A DNA stretch of 64,000 nucleotides, taken from JBBDYH01 sp040901795 (GTDB taxonomy: Bacteria; Planctomycetota; Planctomycetia; Pirellulales; JALHPA01). Below are positions 15,337 to 23,631 of this stretch, piece by piece; the stretch's first letter is position 1; every line of letters begins with the position of its first letter. Both the position numbers and the translations under genes were made by a program. The notes beneath the pieces are model-generated. The model searched no databases. It had not been told where the DNA came from and worked only from the letters and a program-made list of their open reading frames with translations. The stretch spans positions 12,676-76,675 of the forward strand of contig JBBDYH010000142.1 in the NCBI GenBank assembly GCA_040901795.1, in the 5' to 3' direction.

Positions 15337-17292
15337 TTAGACCGCGTGCCTGGCCGCTCGCCGACGCAGCGCGCCGATGCCGTAGGCCGCAAGCAGGACG
15401 CTGAGCAAAGCCAGCGTTGACGGTTCCGGCACGGCGGTGACATTGTTTGCTAATGTGCTCTCGGGCGCGGCAAGTGGTGCCGCCGCCGGGTCATAGAACA
15501 CACCCAACAGCGTCACGTCATCGTCGTCAACGAAGCCGTTGTAGTCAAAGTCGCCCAAGGCCCAGGACGGCTGTGAAACACCCGGAGCGTAGGTCGCGCT
15601 CACGATTGTCACGTCGTCGTCGTTCACGATGCCATCCAGATTGGCGTCGCCGGTGCGCGTGTAGGTCATCAGCAATGAAGTATCGTCCACCGGCTGACCG
15701 CGGAAGTTGGCGTACGGCCCTAACGGCAACGACGAGTTCTCGGCGTAGCCAACCGAGCGTGATTCCGGTTCGGCCGCCGCGGCCGCGGTGCTGGTGATCC
15801 CTTGGCCGTTCCGGGTAGCGCCCAGCCCAGCGCCACCGCGCCCTGCGATAAGTTGCTGGCGAACCGACGCCGCCGGACTTGTCCCGGTATAGTCGATCAC
15901 TGCCGCGCCGCTCGTCAGGTCGAGTGTCGCCGTTGGAGCCGTGTCGCCGGCGATCGTGAGACCGCCGAACACCGAGGGGCCCGCTTCCTGAGCGCCGGCA
16001 CTCGGCGTGAGCTGCACGTTGCCTGCATTGATCACGAGTCGGGTGGCTTCGATTCGGCTCACCGCGAGAGTCCCCGCGCCCGTCTTTGCGACGTTGACTC
16101 CAGTGGCGTTTACACCTCCGCGGAGCGACAACGTGCTGCCGGCGGGTGAGACGCTGACCACCGTGTTATCGGCCAGCGTAACAGGGGTGCTGATTGTATG
16201 ACTCCCGCCAGTCACGTTGATCTGCGCGTTGCCGCTCGTGACGTCGAACGTAAGGCGGTTGGCGCCCGCGATCGTATAGGCGTGGTCGCCGTCAAAATCG
16301 ACGCGGCCAAGAGTGACCGGAACGTCAAGCATCACGGTGCGGGGCGCCTGAATGGCGCTGCCCAACACGGCTCGCTTTCCGGCGGCATTCGGAACCGGGC
16401 CGAGCCAGTTGTTCGCCAGCGACCAGTTTCCTGCCGCGTCGACGTTCCAAGTGCCGTACGCAGGCGGGCTGATCAGGTCCAGCGCGATGAAGACTGGCCC
16501 AGGCAGTCCCGTGAACAGCGTTTCCTGCCCAGTGCCGTCGAGGTTCGCTCGCCGAATGTCGCCACCGTCCAAATTCGCCCAGTACATCTTGCCGGCGCTC
16601 ACATCGAGAGTGATGCCGGAAGGGTAATCCAGGTTCTGGACAAGGACTTGTTGGTCGGAGCCGTCCAATTTCGCGCGGCGAATGTCGCCGCTCCCCCGAT
16701 TGGTCCAGTAGATGTTGCCGCCCGCAATATCGAGATCGAGAAGGTTTGGTTGAGCGAGTCCCGTGATGAGAGTCGTTAGGCCCGTGCCGTCGAGATTGGC
16801 CCGCCGGATAGTCCCGCCGCCAAATTCAGTCCAATACATGTGGCCTCCGGCGAGGTCCAGGCGTGCAGCGTGCGGGTCGTTTTGCCCGGTGACGAGGGTC
16901 GTCAGCCCGGTGCCATCGAGATTGGCCCGATGAAGATTACCCGAAACAGAGTTTGCCCAGAACATCCGGCCGCCTGCAAGGTCGAGAGCAACCCCCCCGC
17001 CGCCAAGGCCTGCTACGATGGTCGTCTGGCCGGTGCCGTCGAGGTTCGAGCGTCGAAGGTTGCCGCCACCGAGATTGCCCCAGTACATGTGGCCGCCGGC
17101 AAGGTCCAGGTTCGGCCCGATGGGAATACTTTGGCCCGTGACGAGCGTCGTCTGCTCGGTTCCGTCGAGGTTGGCCCGCCGGATATCACCGCCCGAAGTA
17201 TTGCTCCAGTAAATGAAGCCGGCGCGGGCGTGACCCGCCGCGCCAAGGTACAGGCCCAGAGCCAATAAGCCGCAAAAGATTCGCTTCATCAT
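15337..17292 (-). CDS. Six-bladed YWTD-type beta-propeller PEP-CTERM protein with dockerin-like module
   Basis: 651 residues; signal peptide 1-24. Six YWTD-like repeats of 41-42 residues begin at 28, 70, 111, 153, 195 and 237 (YWSN, YWGN, FWAN, YWTE, YWTN, YWAN), each with an I/L-R-R-A-N-L-D-G-T segment. This matches the number needed for a closed LDL-receptor-type propeller. Residues 280-470 are the same GTWNVDAAGNWSL plus Thr/Asn-rich beta region seen in the gene at 5714. The double EF-hand module is at 548-602, VPEPS at 621-625, then a hydrophobic helix and RRRAAR. It should be exported and anchored through the PEP-CTERM/exosortase route. It lies just downstream of the ScyD-like gene and upstream (92 bp) of the ECF gene 14492-15244, all on the minus strand. 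Confidence 0.9.
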   Translation of the reverse strand: MMKRIFCGLLALGLYLGAAGHARAGFIYWSNTSGGDIRRANLDGTEQTTLVTGQSIPIGPNLDLAGGHMYWGNLGGGNLRRSNLDGTGQTTIVAGLGGGGVALDLAGGRMFWANSVSGNLHRANLDGTGLTTLVTGQNDPHAARLDLAGGHMYWTEFGGGTIRRANLDGTGLTTLITGLAQPNLLDLDIAGGNIYWTNRGSGDIRRAKLDGSDQQVLVQNLDYPSGITLDVSAGKMYWANLDGGDIRRANLDGTGQETLFTGLPGPVFIALDLISPPAYGTWNVDAAGNWSLANNWLGPVPNAAGKRAVLGSAIQAPRTVMLDVPVTLGRVDFDGDHAYTIAGANRLTFDVTSGNAQINVTGGSHTISTPVTLADNTVVSVSPAGSTLSLRGGVNATGVNVAKTGAGTLAVSRIEATRLVINAGNVQLTPSAGAQEAGPSVFGGLTIAGDTAPTATLDLTSGAAVIDYTGTSPAASVRQQLIAGRGGAGLGATRNGQGITSTAAAAAEPESRSVGYAENSSLPLGPYANFRGQPVDDTSLLMTYTRTGDANLDGIVNDDDVTIVSATYAPGVSQPSWALGDFDYNGFVDDDDVTLLGVFYDPAAAPLAAPESTLANNVTAVPEPSTLALLSVLLAAYGIGALRRRAARHAV

Positions 17293-17350
17293 TGAATCCC
17301 ACGAAAAGAACTTTTTTGATAAATCACCGTTCGTGTTCTCCGTGCCTGCT

Positions 17351-17457
17351 TTAGAACCGCTAACACAACCGGCACCCAGTAACCCGAAGCGTGAGCGAGG
17401 AGCGGGGCAGATTCGGCCTCGCTTACGCGTCGGGTTACTATTGTTAGCGGTTCTTAA
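17351..17457. repeat. Composite palindromic repeat element, full copy (family A)
   Basis: Nested inverted repeats. The outer arms are TTAGAACCGCTAACA (17351-17365) and TGTTAGCGGTTCTTAA (17442-17457). The inner arms are 23 bp each (17378-17400 and 17417-17439, beginning AGTAACCCGAAGCG and ending CGGGTTACT). A shortened copy lies at 58302-58368 and a related one at 23557-23618. It abuts the stop codon of the ScyD-like gene and could act as its 3' hairpin. The size and nested palindromes resemble a REP/MITE-like non-autonomous repeat; no transposase is present. Confidence 0.85.
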
Positions 17458-18644
17458 TTCCCGTTGAGTCGGCGTGCGAAGCAGCCGACTGCGACCGCGA
17501 TCATTCCCAGAGCCAACAGTATCAGCGACGATGGCTCCGGAATGGGTGTCAGGCTGAGCACCTGCCCGCTGCCGGGCGCACTACCCATGTTCGACACGTA
17601 GAAGGCGCCGTCCGGGCCGATGGCGAGCCCGGTCGGGAAGCTCAGGCCCTGACTGGCGATCGTGGTGCGCATCCCGGTATCGGAATCCACCTTGATCAGC
17701 GAACCGGGGCCGGGTCCCATCGGCGATGCCAGCCCATTGGTGCTGATCTGCAGCACGTACAAGCTGTCATCCGGCCCGAAGGCGAGGTCCACAATATTCG
17801 TGAACCCAGAATGAGCGACGGTACGCGCCCCCGTTGTTGGATCAAGGCGGTACACATTGGCGGCGCCGGACGGGAACGGAAAGCCCGTCAACTCGCCGAC
17901 GTACGTGGCCCCATCCGGACCCAACGCCACCGCGGTTGGCACGGACTGAAACACCGGCGGGCCGAAAGGCAGCGGATTGGGGCGCGGTGGCAGCGCGGTC
18001 AGCGTCGAAATGTCCCCTGCTGCGGTTACCCCAAAAACTGCGTTGGCGCCCGCGTCCCCAACCACAAAGCCGCCCGCGGGGTTGAGCAGTAACTTGAAGG
18101 GATTGCTGTCGACAACACCGCCGTCGGGGTTCTGCGCCCCCTCGTAGGCGACCAGATCTGCGATAGTTTGCAACGACCCGCCGGTCAGAGGCAAACGAAC
18201 CAGAGTCCCAATACTCGCGCCTGCGCTGCCCAGGCTGGCTCGTGCAGCCGGGTTTGCGCCCGCGCCGATCAGGCCGAACGCTTCCCCCGAGCTGTTGAAG
18301 ACGATGTCCTGCAGACCGCCCGCATTGGTGCCGTTTGAATTTGCCAGCGAAGGAAAATCGCTCAACACGCGCTGTTGCACTCCGCCCAACAGCCGGCTGA
18401 GAGCACTCGTGGTACCAAAGAACCGCGATTGACCCTCAACCACGATGCTGGTCGGCTTCGTGCCGCCGCGGCCTGCCTCGGCCACGTATAGGCCACCGTC
18501 CGGCCCGAAAGCAAGCCCGCGGGGGTTGTCCAACCCGCTCATGATTTCGGTGACGACGTACTGCTGGGCCGAAACGGGTGATAACCACTGAGCCATTACC
18601 AGTACCGCGCCGGCGGTCAGGACAAGTAGTCGGCTGATGTGCAT
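17454..18644 (-). CDS. ScyD/ScyE-like beta-propeller PEP-CTERM protein
   Basis: 396 residues. The signal peptide covers 1-26 (ends SPVSAQ). The body carries NHL/SMP-like propeller repeats: LDNPRGLAFGPDGGLYVAEAG near 38-58, PTAVALGPDGATYVGE near 240, VDLAFGPDDSLYVLQ near 290 and PTGLAIGPDGAFYVSN near 350. IPEPSSL, a hydrophobic helix and a short basic end make a PEP-CTERM tail in the last 30 residues. The overall organisation matches the ScyD/ScyE family; those from cyanobacteria are encoded in the scytonemin cluster, but members elsewhere are of unknown role. It is divergent from the ECF gene at 18796, with a 151-bp shared upstream region. Confidence 0.88.
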   Translation of the reverse strand: MHISRLLVLTAGAVLVMAQWLSPVSAQQYVVTEIMSGLDNPRGLAFGPDGGLYVAEAGRGGTKPTSIVVEGQSRFFGTTSALSRLLGGVQQRVLSDFPSLANSNGTNAGGLQDIVFNSSGEAFGLIGAGANPAARASLGSAGASIGTLVRLPLTGGSLQTIADLVAYEGAQNPDGGVVDSNPFKLLLNPAGGFVVGDAGANAVFGVTAAGDISTLTALPPRPNPLPFGPPVFQSVPTAVALGPDGATYVGELTGFPFPSGAANVYRLDPTTGARTVAHSGFTNIVDLAFGPDDSLYVLQISTNGLASPMGPGPGSLIKVDSDTGMRTTIASQGLSFPTGLAIGPDGAFYVSNMGSAPGSGQVLSLTPIPEPSSLILLALGMIAVAVGCFARRLNGN

Positions 18645-18795
18645 GTTCGTTTTCCTCGGTGTATATTGGTAGCGACGGGCCTATGCAGTGCCACGCGAGT
18701 GCAAACAGTCGGTGGCCTACTTAGAGTGCGACGCAGCGGTCCCTGATTTCCCACCTGCGGCCCAAAAAATTTTCAAACCGTCGATCGGAAACTCG

Positions 18796-19368
18796 ATGTC
18801 CGATGTGACGCAGATTCTCGAGCGGATCGACACGGGTGACGTTCGCGCCGCTGACGAGCTCCTGCCGATCGTGTACAATCAGCTTCGACGCCTCGCGCAC
18901 AGAAAACTGGCTCGCGAAGCGCCGGGGCAGTCGCTGCAGACAGCGGACCTGGTGCATGAGGCCTATCTCCGCCTGGTCGGATCCGATCAGCACTGGCAGG
19001 GCCGTGGCTACTTCTTCGCCGCGGCGGCCGAGGCCATGCGGCGAATTCTTGTCGAACGCGCTCGCAAGAAACGGCGGATTAAGCACGGCGGCAAATATGC
19101 ACGAATCGAGCTGAGCGATGCGGCCGCTCCTCCAGGTCCGTCGCCCGACGAGGTGATCGCGGTGAGCGAGTTGCTCGAATCGCTTGCCGACGAGCATCCG
19201 TTGGAGGCGCAGATCGTCAAGCTCCACTATTTTGCTGGATTAAACATCAGCGAGGCCGGCCGAGCGCTCGGGATTTCCAGCAGCACCGCCCACAGACACT
19301 GGACGTTTGCCCGAGCGTGGCTGCACGAGGCGATCGGGGCCGAAGAAGACGAGTCAGCTAATGGTTAG
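18796..19368 (+). CDS. ECF sigma factor of the Sigma70_ECF (acidobacteria/planctomycete) type
   Basis: 190 residues from the ATG at 18796. The frame opens at 18688 but the first 36 residues lack similarity to the family, and MSDVTQILERI is the usual start. Region 2: YNQLRRLAHRKL and LQTADLVHEAYLRLVG. A following R-G-Y-F-F-A-A-A-A-E-A-M-R-R-I-L-V-E-R-A-R motif is diagnostic of this subfamily. The region-4 helix-turn-helix is LNISEAGRALGISSSTAHRHW. It precedes the fused kinase gene by 321 bp on the same strand and is divergent from the ScyD-like PEP-CTERM gene, a possible target. Confidence 0.92.
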   Translation: MSDVTQILERIDTGDVRAADELLPIVYNQLRRLAHRKLAREAPGQSLQTADLVHEAYLRLVGSDQHWQGRGYFFAAAAEAMRRILVERARKKRRIKHGGKYARIELSDAAAPPGPSPDEVIAVSELLESLADEHPLEAQIVKLHYFAGLNISEAGRALGISSSTAHRHWTFARAWLHEAIGAEEDESANG

Positions 19369-19689
19369 GGTATTTTCCTTCCAGCATGGGCAAATTGTTG
19401 CCCGGTTATCGCATTCTAGAATGGGCGTTGTAAAGTCATGTGCGGTTTCAAACAGGCCTTGCGCCCTTTGCAGATTTGAAGGTTCTGCTTTTATGCACTG
19501 GCTCGGGCGTTCGATGGCTGCGATCGTTCATCCGCCTCCACCCGGCTCGCCCGCGTGGAGCGCCGTTTGGCGACCAGACTGCGAGTGCCTAACAAACTGA
19601 TCCGCCCCCACCCTGCTTGTCAGGGCGGAGCGATGTTTGGGAACGAACCGAAGAACCCCCGTGAACGGGCGTCGAGACCGTGGGATTGT
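19369..19689. other. Intergenic region, ECF gene to fused kinase gene
   Basis: 321 bp without a convincing gene. The kinase frame is open from 19555, but those codons do not resemble the family start. I see no strong hairpin or recognisable promoter. The length suggests the kinase may have its own promoter in addition to any read-through. Confidence 0.5.
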
Positions 19690-22600
19690 ATGTCCGCTTC
19701 CGCAGAAAAAGCGATCTTCCAAGCCGCCCTCTTCATTTCAGACAAGAGCAGGCGTGACGAATATCTCAACGTCGCTTGCCAAGACGATGGCGACCTCCGC
19801 CGGCGCGTCGAGGCGCTTTTGGGAGCGGCCGAGGACGGCGGCAGCTTCATGGGTAACCCGGCGATTTCTCTCCTTCCCGCCGAGTTGGCCGGCGAGACAT
19901 CACGGGATACGCCTTTCCAGGGAGCCGATGACGCAACCGTGGAGCTTCCCAGCGAATCGCTCGCGGGCCAAACATTGGGGCATTACCGAATCATCTCGCT
20001 GATCGGCGCCGGCGGAATGGGAGAGGTTTACCTTGCCGAGGATCCCCGGCTCGGCCGCAACGTGGCGTTGAAGGTAGTTGCCCCCAATTTCATCGGTGAC
20101 ATGCGGTCACGGTTCACGCGCGAGGCACGTCTCGCCTCCGCGCTCGACCATCCGAATATTTGCGCAGTCTACGACATCGGCGAAAGCTCCGGGCGCTGTT
20201 TCATCGCGATGCAGTACATTGAGGGTCAAACGCTCAAGCAGGTGATCGGCGACCAGCCGCTGGCCCTGGAGACGCTGCTGTCGGTAGCGCTTCAGATGGC
20301 CGATGCGCTGAGTGCAGCACATCAGCGGGGCATCATCCATCGTGACATCAAGCCAGGCAACATCATCGTGACGCCGCACGGCGTAGCCAAGGTGCTCGAC
20401 TTTGGTCTGGCGAAGCTGCTGACGTCGGGCAGTCCCGACGCAACCCAAAGTGGTCGCGTCGTCGGTACGCCCGCCTATATGTCGCCGGAGCAGGCCCGCG
20501 GCCAGGAGGTGGATCATCGCAGCGACATCTTCTCGTTTGGCGCCCTTCTGTACCACATGTGCACCGGTTCGGTGCCCTTTCCCGGCGCATCCTCCGTAGA
20601 AGTGATGCACGCGGTGATTACTGAACCGCAAACATCAGTCCGCGAGCTCAACGCCGACACGCCGCCGGCGCTGGCCGCGGTGATTGACCGCGCGATGTCC
20701 AAGTCGCTTGCCGATCGTTACCAGACTGTTGAAGAAATGTCGGCCGCTCTGCGGACGATCGCGGAGCAGGTTTCGCCGCCCAGCGTGCCCGCCTTTGTGA
20801 CTGCCCGCGCACGACGGCGCCGCTGGACCGTGGCGGCGGTTGCCGCAATTTCACTCATCGTACTTGGCAGTTGGTACGCGTGGCGGACGGTGAGACATCG
20901 ATGGGCGCAGCAGCAGGTTCCCGTAATCGAGGAGTTGGCCCAGGCGGGAAATTTCTTCGAGGCCTACGATCTTGCACTGGGCGCTCGCAAGTACCTCTCG
21001 AACGATCCAAAGCTCACGCGGCTGATGCCGGCAATCTCGGATACGCTGTCCGTGACCAGCGAACCGCCAGGTGCGCAGGTTTATTTGCGTCGTTTCGCCG
21101 GTAGTGCTGCCAGCGGTCCACCGCCGCGCGAGCTCGTCGGCACGACACCGATGTCGGATTTGGAAATCGCGCGCGGCGACTACGTCATCAGCATCGAAAA
21201 GGACGGATACGTCCCATTCGAGCGATCGCATAAAAGCCTGGCACTCGGCGGGCTGGAGGCGCCGATGTTGTCTCCGGCATTGCGACTGCAAGTTGCGCTG
21301 ACTCCCGATGGAGATGCGCGGGAAGGCATGGTCTTCGTACCCGGTGGCTTATACCGCATCGTCGCCTGGAGGCGGCCCACCGACGTCGAGGTAAAACTGG
21401 ATGGCTATTTCATCGACAAGTTCGAGGTCACCAACCGCCAATACACGGATTTTATCAATGCCGGCGGCTATTTGAACGAGCGTTTCTGGACGGCGCCTTT
21501 CGTGAAGGATGGTCGCACGCTCACGCGCGCCGAAGCGATGCGAGAGCTGGTCGACCGTACCGGCCTGGCGGGGCCGCGGGACTGGTCGAATCAGACTTTC
21601 CCGCAAGGCAAGGCGAACCATCCGGTCACGGGCATCACGTGGTACGAAGCCGCGGCCTACGCGCGGTGGCGCGGGAAGAGCCTTCCGAACGTTTTTCAGT
21701 GGGAAAAGGCCGCCCGGAATGGCGCTAATCTGTTCGCAGGTTTGACGATGCCCTGGGGACTTTTACAGGGCTCGACCGATGGCCGGGCAAACTTCGCCAG
21801 CGATGGCGCCATCCCCGTCGACAGCCTGGAGTTTGGGATCAGTCCTTTCGGATGCTACCAGATGGCCGGCAACGTATCGGAATGGTGTCTCAACGAGACC
21901 TCTGAGGGATTCATCACCAGCGGAGGCTCGTGGGGAGATCTTGTCTATGAGTTCGGATATTACGGGACGTATCCTGGCTTTTACAGCTCCGACCGCCTCG
22001 GCTTTCGCTGCGCGCTCAACGTTCCCACGGCGACCGGCGATCAAGGAGCGATGCGGATTGATATCCGTGACGAGGTCCCCAACTACACGCCCGCGCCTGA
22101 GGAGGAAGTGAAAGGCTGGCTTAAGCACTACCACTACGACAAGTCCCCGCTGAAACCGCGTGTGCTGAGCGTGACCGAAACGGACGAGTGGCGGCAGGAA
22201 AAGATCAGCTACAACGGTGCCGACGGAGAGAGAGCGCTAGCGTACCTGTACTTGCCAAAGCAGTCGCCCAGGCCGCTGCAAGCAATCCATCTAGTGCCCG
22301 GCGGCGACGTGTCGGCCCGTTATCGCTCGGTGCCTCAGTCCATCGAGCTTCATTCTGCGTCGTTCGTCCGGTCGGGCCGAGCAGTCTTTGCCGTGGTGCT
22401 GAGGGGGTACATTGAGCGAGATCCGCCTGTTGGGTGGCGAGCGCCTCAACGCGGTTCGATCGAATCTTTGGAGCACGAGGCACGCCATATCATCGATCTC
22501 CGTCGCGGCCTGGACTATTTGGAAACGCGTGACGATTTGGACGCCAGCCGGATCGCGTTCGCGCAGGCCAGCGCCGGCGGTATGGTAATGGCCTTGCCTG

Positions 22601-22908
22601 CGATCGAGCCGCGCTATCGCTCGGTCGTGCTCTGGGGGTCTGGAATTAGACGGCACGACTCTCGCTCACGACCCGAAGCGAACCCGACTCACTATGCCCC
22701 GCTCATGCGACTGCCGAAGCTGCTCATCCACGGCCGTTACGATGAGACGACTCCATTGAAGACCGACGCCGAACCGTTGTTTCAGCTCTTGCCGGAGCCG
22801 AAGCGGGTGGTGCTCTTTCCTGGCGGTCATTTACCTCCGCCCGAAGTCGTTGTGCCCGCGGTAAACGCGTTCTTGGATGAAACGCTCGGGCCGGTCAGGC
22901 GGCAGTAG
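19690..22908 (+). CDS. Ser/Thr kinase - PEGA - formylglycine-enzyme-like - alpha/beta hydrolase fusion
   Basis: 1072 residues from the ATG at 19690, chosen because MSASAEKAIFQAAL is the usual prefix of this kinase type. Domains: an N-terminal helical prefix (1-55); a kinase (about 98-360) with GAGGMGEVYLAE, K128, HRDIKPGN from 217 and DFG at 237-239; a transmembrane helix 379-396; a PEGA domain (453-535, VTSEPPGAQVYL); an FGE/SUMF1-like domain (546-778) with MVFVPGG, D-K-F-E-V-T-N-R-Q-Y, NHPVTGITWYEA and GFRCAL; and an alpha/beta hydrolase (815-1070) with candidate S961 in AQASAGG, D1018 in HGRYDET and H1047 in PGGHLPP. The two redox cysteines of true formylglycine enzymes are not present at the expected place, so that domain probably binds rather than oxidises. 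The serine elbow has Gln instead of the first Gly. The second gene of the ECF-kinase module. Confidence 0.9.
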   Translation: MSASAEKAIFQAALFISDKSRRDEYLNVACQDDGDLRRRVEALLGAAEDGGSFMGNPAISLLPAELAGETSRDTPFQGADDATVELPSESLAGQTLGHYRIISLIGAGGMGEVYLAEDPRLGRNVALKVVAPNFIGDMRSRFTREARLASALDHPNICAVYDIGESSGRCFIAMQYIEGQTLKQVIGDQPLALETLLSVALQMADALSAAHQRGIIHRDIKPGNIIVTPHGVAKVLDFGLAKLLTSGSPDATQSGRVVGTPAYMSPEQARGQEVDHRSDIFSFGALLYHMCTGSVPFPGASSVEVMHAVITEPQTSVRELNADTPPALAAVIDRAMSKSLADRYQTVEEMSAALRTIAEQVSPPSVPAFVTARARRRRWTVAAVAAISLIVLGSWYAWRTVRHRWAQQQVPVIEELAQAGNFFEAYDLALGARKYLSNDPKLTRLMPAISDTLSVTSEPPGAQVYLRRFAGSAASGPPPRELVGTTPMSDLEIARGDYVISIEKDGYVPFERSHKSLALGGLEAPMLSPALRLQVALTPDGDAREGMVFVPGGLYRIVAWRRPTDVEVKLDGYFIDKFEVTNRQYTDFINAGGYLNERFWTAPFVKDGRTLTRAEAMRELVDRTGLAGPRDWSNQTFPQGKANHPVTGITWYEAAAYARWRGKSLPNVFQWEKAARNGANLFAGLTMPWGLLQGSTDGRANFASDGAIPVDSLEFGISPFGCYQMAGNVSEWCLNETSEGFITSGGSWGDLVYEFGYYGTYPGFYSSDRLGFRCALNVPTATGDQGAMRIDIRDEVPNYTPAPEEEVKGWLKHYHYDKSPLKPRVLSVTETDEWRQEKISYNGADGERALAYLYLPKQSPRPLQAIHLVPGGDVSARYRSVPQSIELHSASFVRSGRAVFAVVLRGYIERDPPVGWRAPQRGSIESLEHEARHIIDLRRGLDYLETRDDLDASRIAFAQASAGGMVMALPAIEPRYRSVVLWGSGIRRHDSRSRPEANPTHYAPLMRLPKLLIHGRYDETTPLKTDAEPLFQLLPEPKRVVLFPGGHLPPPEVVVPAVNAFLDETLGPVRRQ

Positions 22909-22977
22909 ATCATCGCGTTTCGCTTCCAGGGCCGGAGGCCCGGCAGAGATTAGCCCCAACCGTAAGCCAGATCGGCC

Positions 22978-23550
22978 ATGCTGGACGAGCATCTCCACCG
23001 CTGCCCCTGGGCCCAAGGTGAACTATACCTCGCCTATCACGACCAGGAATGGGGCGTCCCGCTGCATGACGATCGGGTGCTGTTCGAGTTCCTCATTCTG
23101 GAAGCAGCTCAGGCCGGCCTGAGCTGGATCACCATTCTCAAGAAACGCGACAACTATCGCGCGGCGTTCGACGGGTTCGATCCAGCCATTGTCGCGCGAT
23201 ACGGCCAGAAAAAGCGCGAGCAGTTAATGGCGGATCCGGGAATCGTACGCAATCGCCTCAAGATCGACTCGGCCATCGACAATGCCAAGTCTTTTCTGGC
23301 AGTACAAAAGGAATTCGGCAGCTTCGACCAATACGTCTGGCAATTCGTCGGCGGACGTCCGCGGCAGAATCGGTGGGACTCCATGGGCGCGGTGCCGGCA
23401 AAGACCCCCGAATCGGACTCGATGAGTAAAGACCTGCGGCAGCGCGGCTTTCGCTTTGTCGGCAGCACCATCTGCTATGCTTTCATGCAGGCCGTCGGGA
23501 TGGTGAATGACCACCTCGTCGATTGCTTCCGGCATCGCGAACTGGAATAG
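22978..23550 (+). CDS. tag: DNA-3-methyladenine glycosylase I
   Basis: 190 residues, the usual length. It removes 3-methyladenine from DNA in base excision repair. Zinc-binding residues match the Tag family: C9 in HRCPW, H21 in AYHDQEWG, and the His and Cys of NDHLVDCF near the C-terminus. The catalytic-pocket segment LFEFLILEAAQAGLSWITILKK contains the conserved Glu and Trp, and the helix-hairpin-helix region is followed by FVGSTICYAFMQAVGMVNDH. It lies 69 bp after the kinase fusion and is probably an independent housekeeping gene. High confidence from length and motifs. Confidence 0.96.
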   Translation: MLDEHLHRCPWAQGELYLAYHDQEWGVPLHDDRVLFEFLILEAAQAGLSWITILKKRDNYRAAFDGFDPAIVARYGQKKREQLMADPGIVRNRLKIDSAIDNAKSFLAVQKEFGSFDQYVWQFVGGRPRQNRWDSMGAVPAKTPESDSMSKDLRQRGFRFVGSTICYAFMQAVGMVNDHLVDCFRHRELE

Positions 23551-23556
23551 GTAAGC

Positions 23557-23618
23557 AGTAACCCGAAGCGTAAGCGAGAGATCGACAGATTCGGCCGCGC
23601 TAACGCTTCGGATTACGG
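23557..23618. repeat. Composite palindromic repeat, related copy (family A)
   Basis: Arms 23557-23578 (AGTAACCCGAAGCGTAAGCG...) and 23596-23618 pair imperfectly. They share the AACCCGAAGCG core with 17351-17457. The element lies between the converging ends of tag and the LEPR-XLL gene, where a bidirectional terminator would be expected. Confidence 0.8.
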
Positions 23619-23631
23619 ATGGTGGCCGTAC

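Noticed and set aside
16440..17230. Regular repeat spacing of about 125 bp
   Set aside because: These are the six YWTD propeller blades of a coding gene, not a DNA repeat array.
20840..22150. Interpretation of the kinase-fusion SUMF1 domain as an active formylglycine-generating enzyme
   Set aside because: The pair of redox cysteines upstream of the G-F-R-C-A motif is missing, and no sulfatase gene is nearby.
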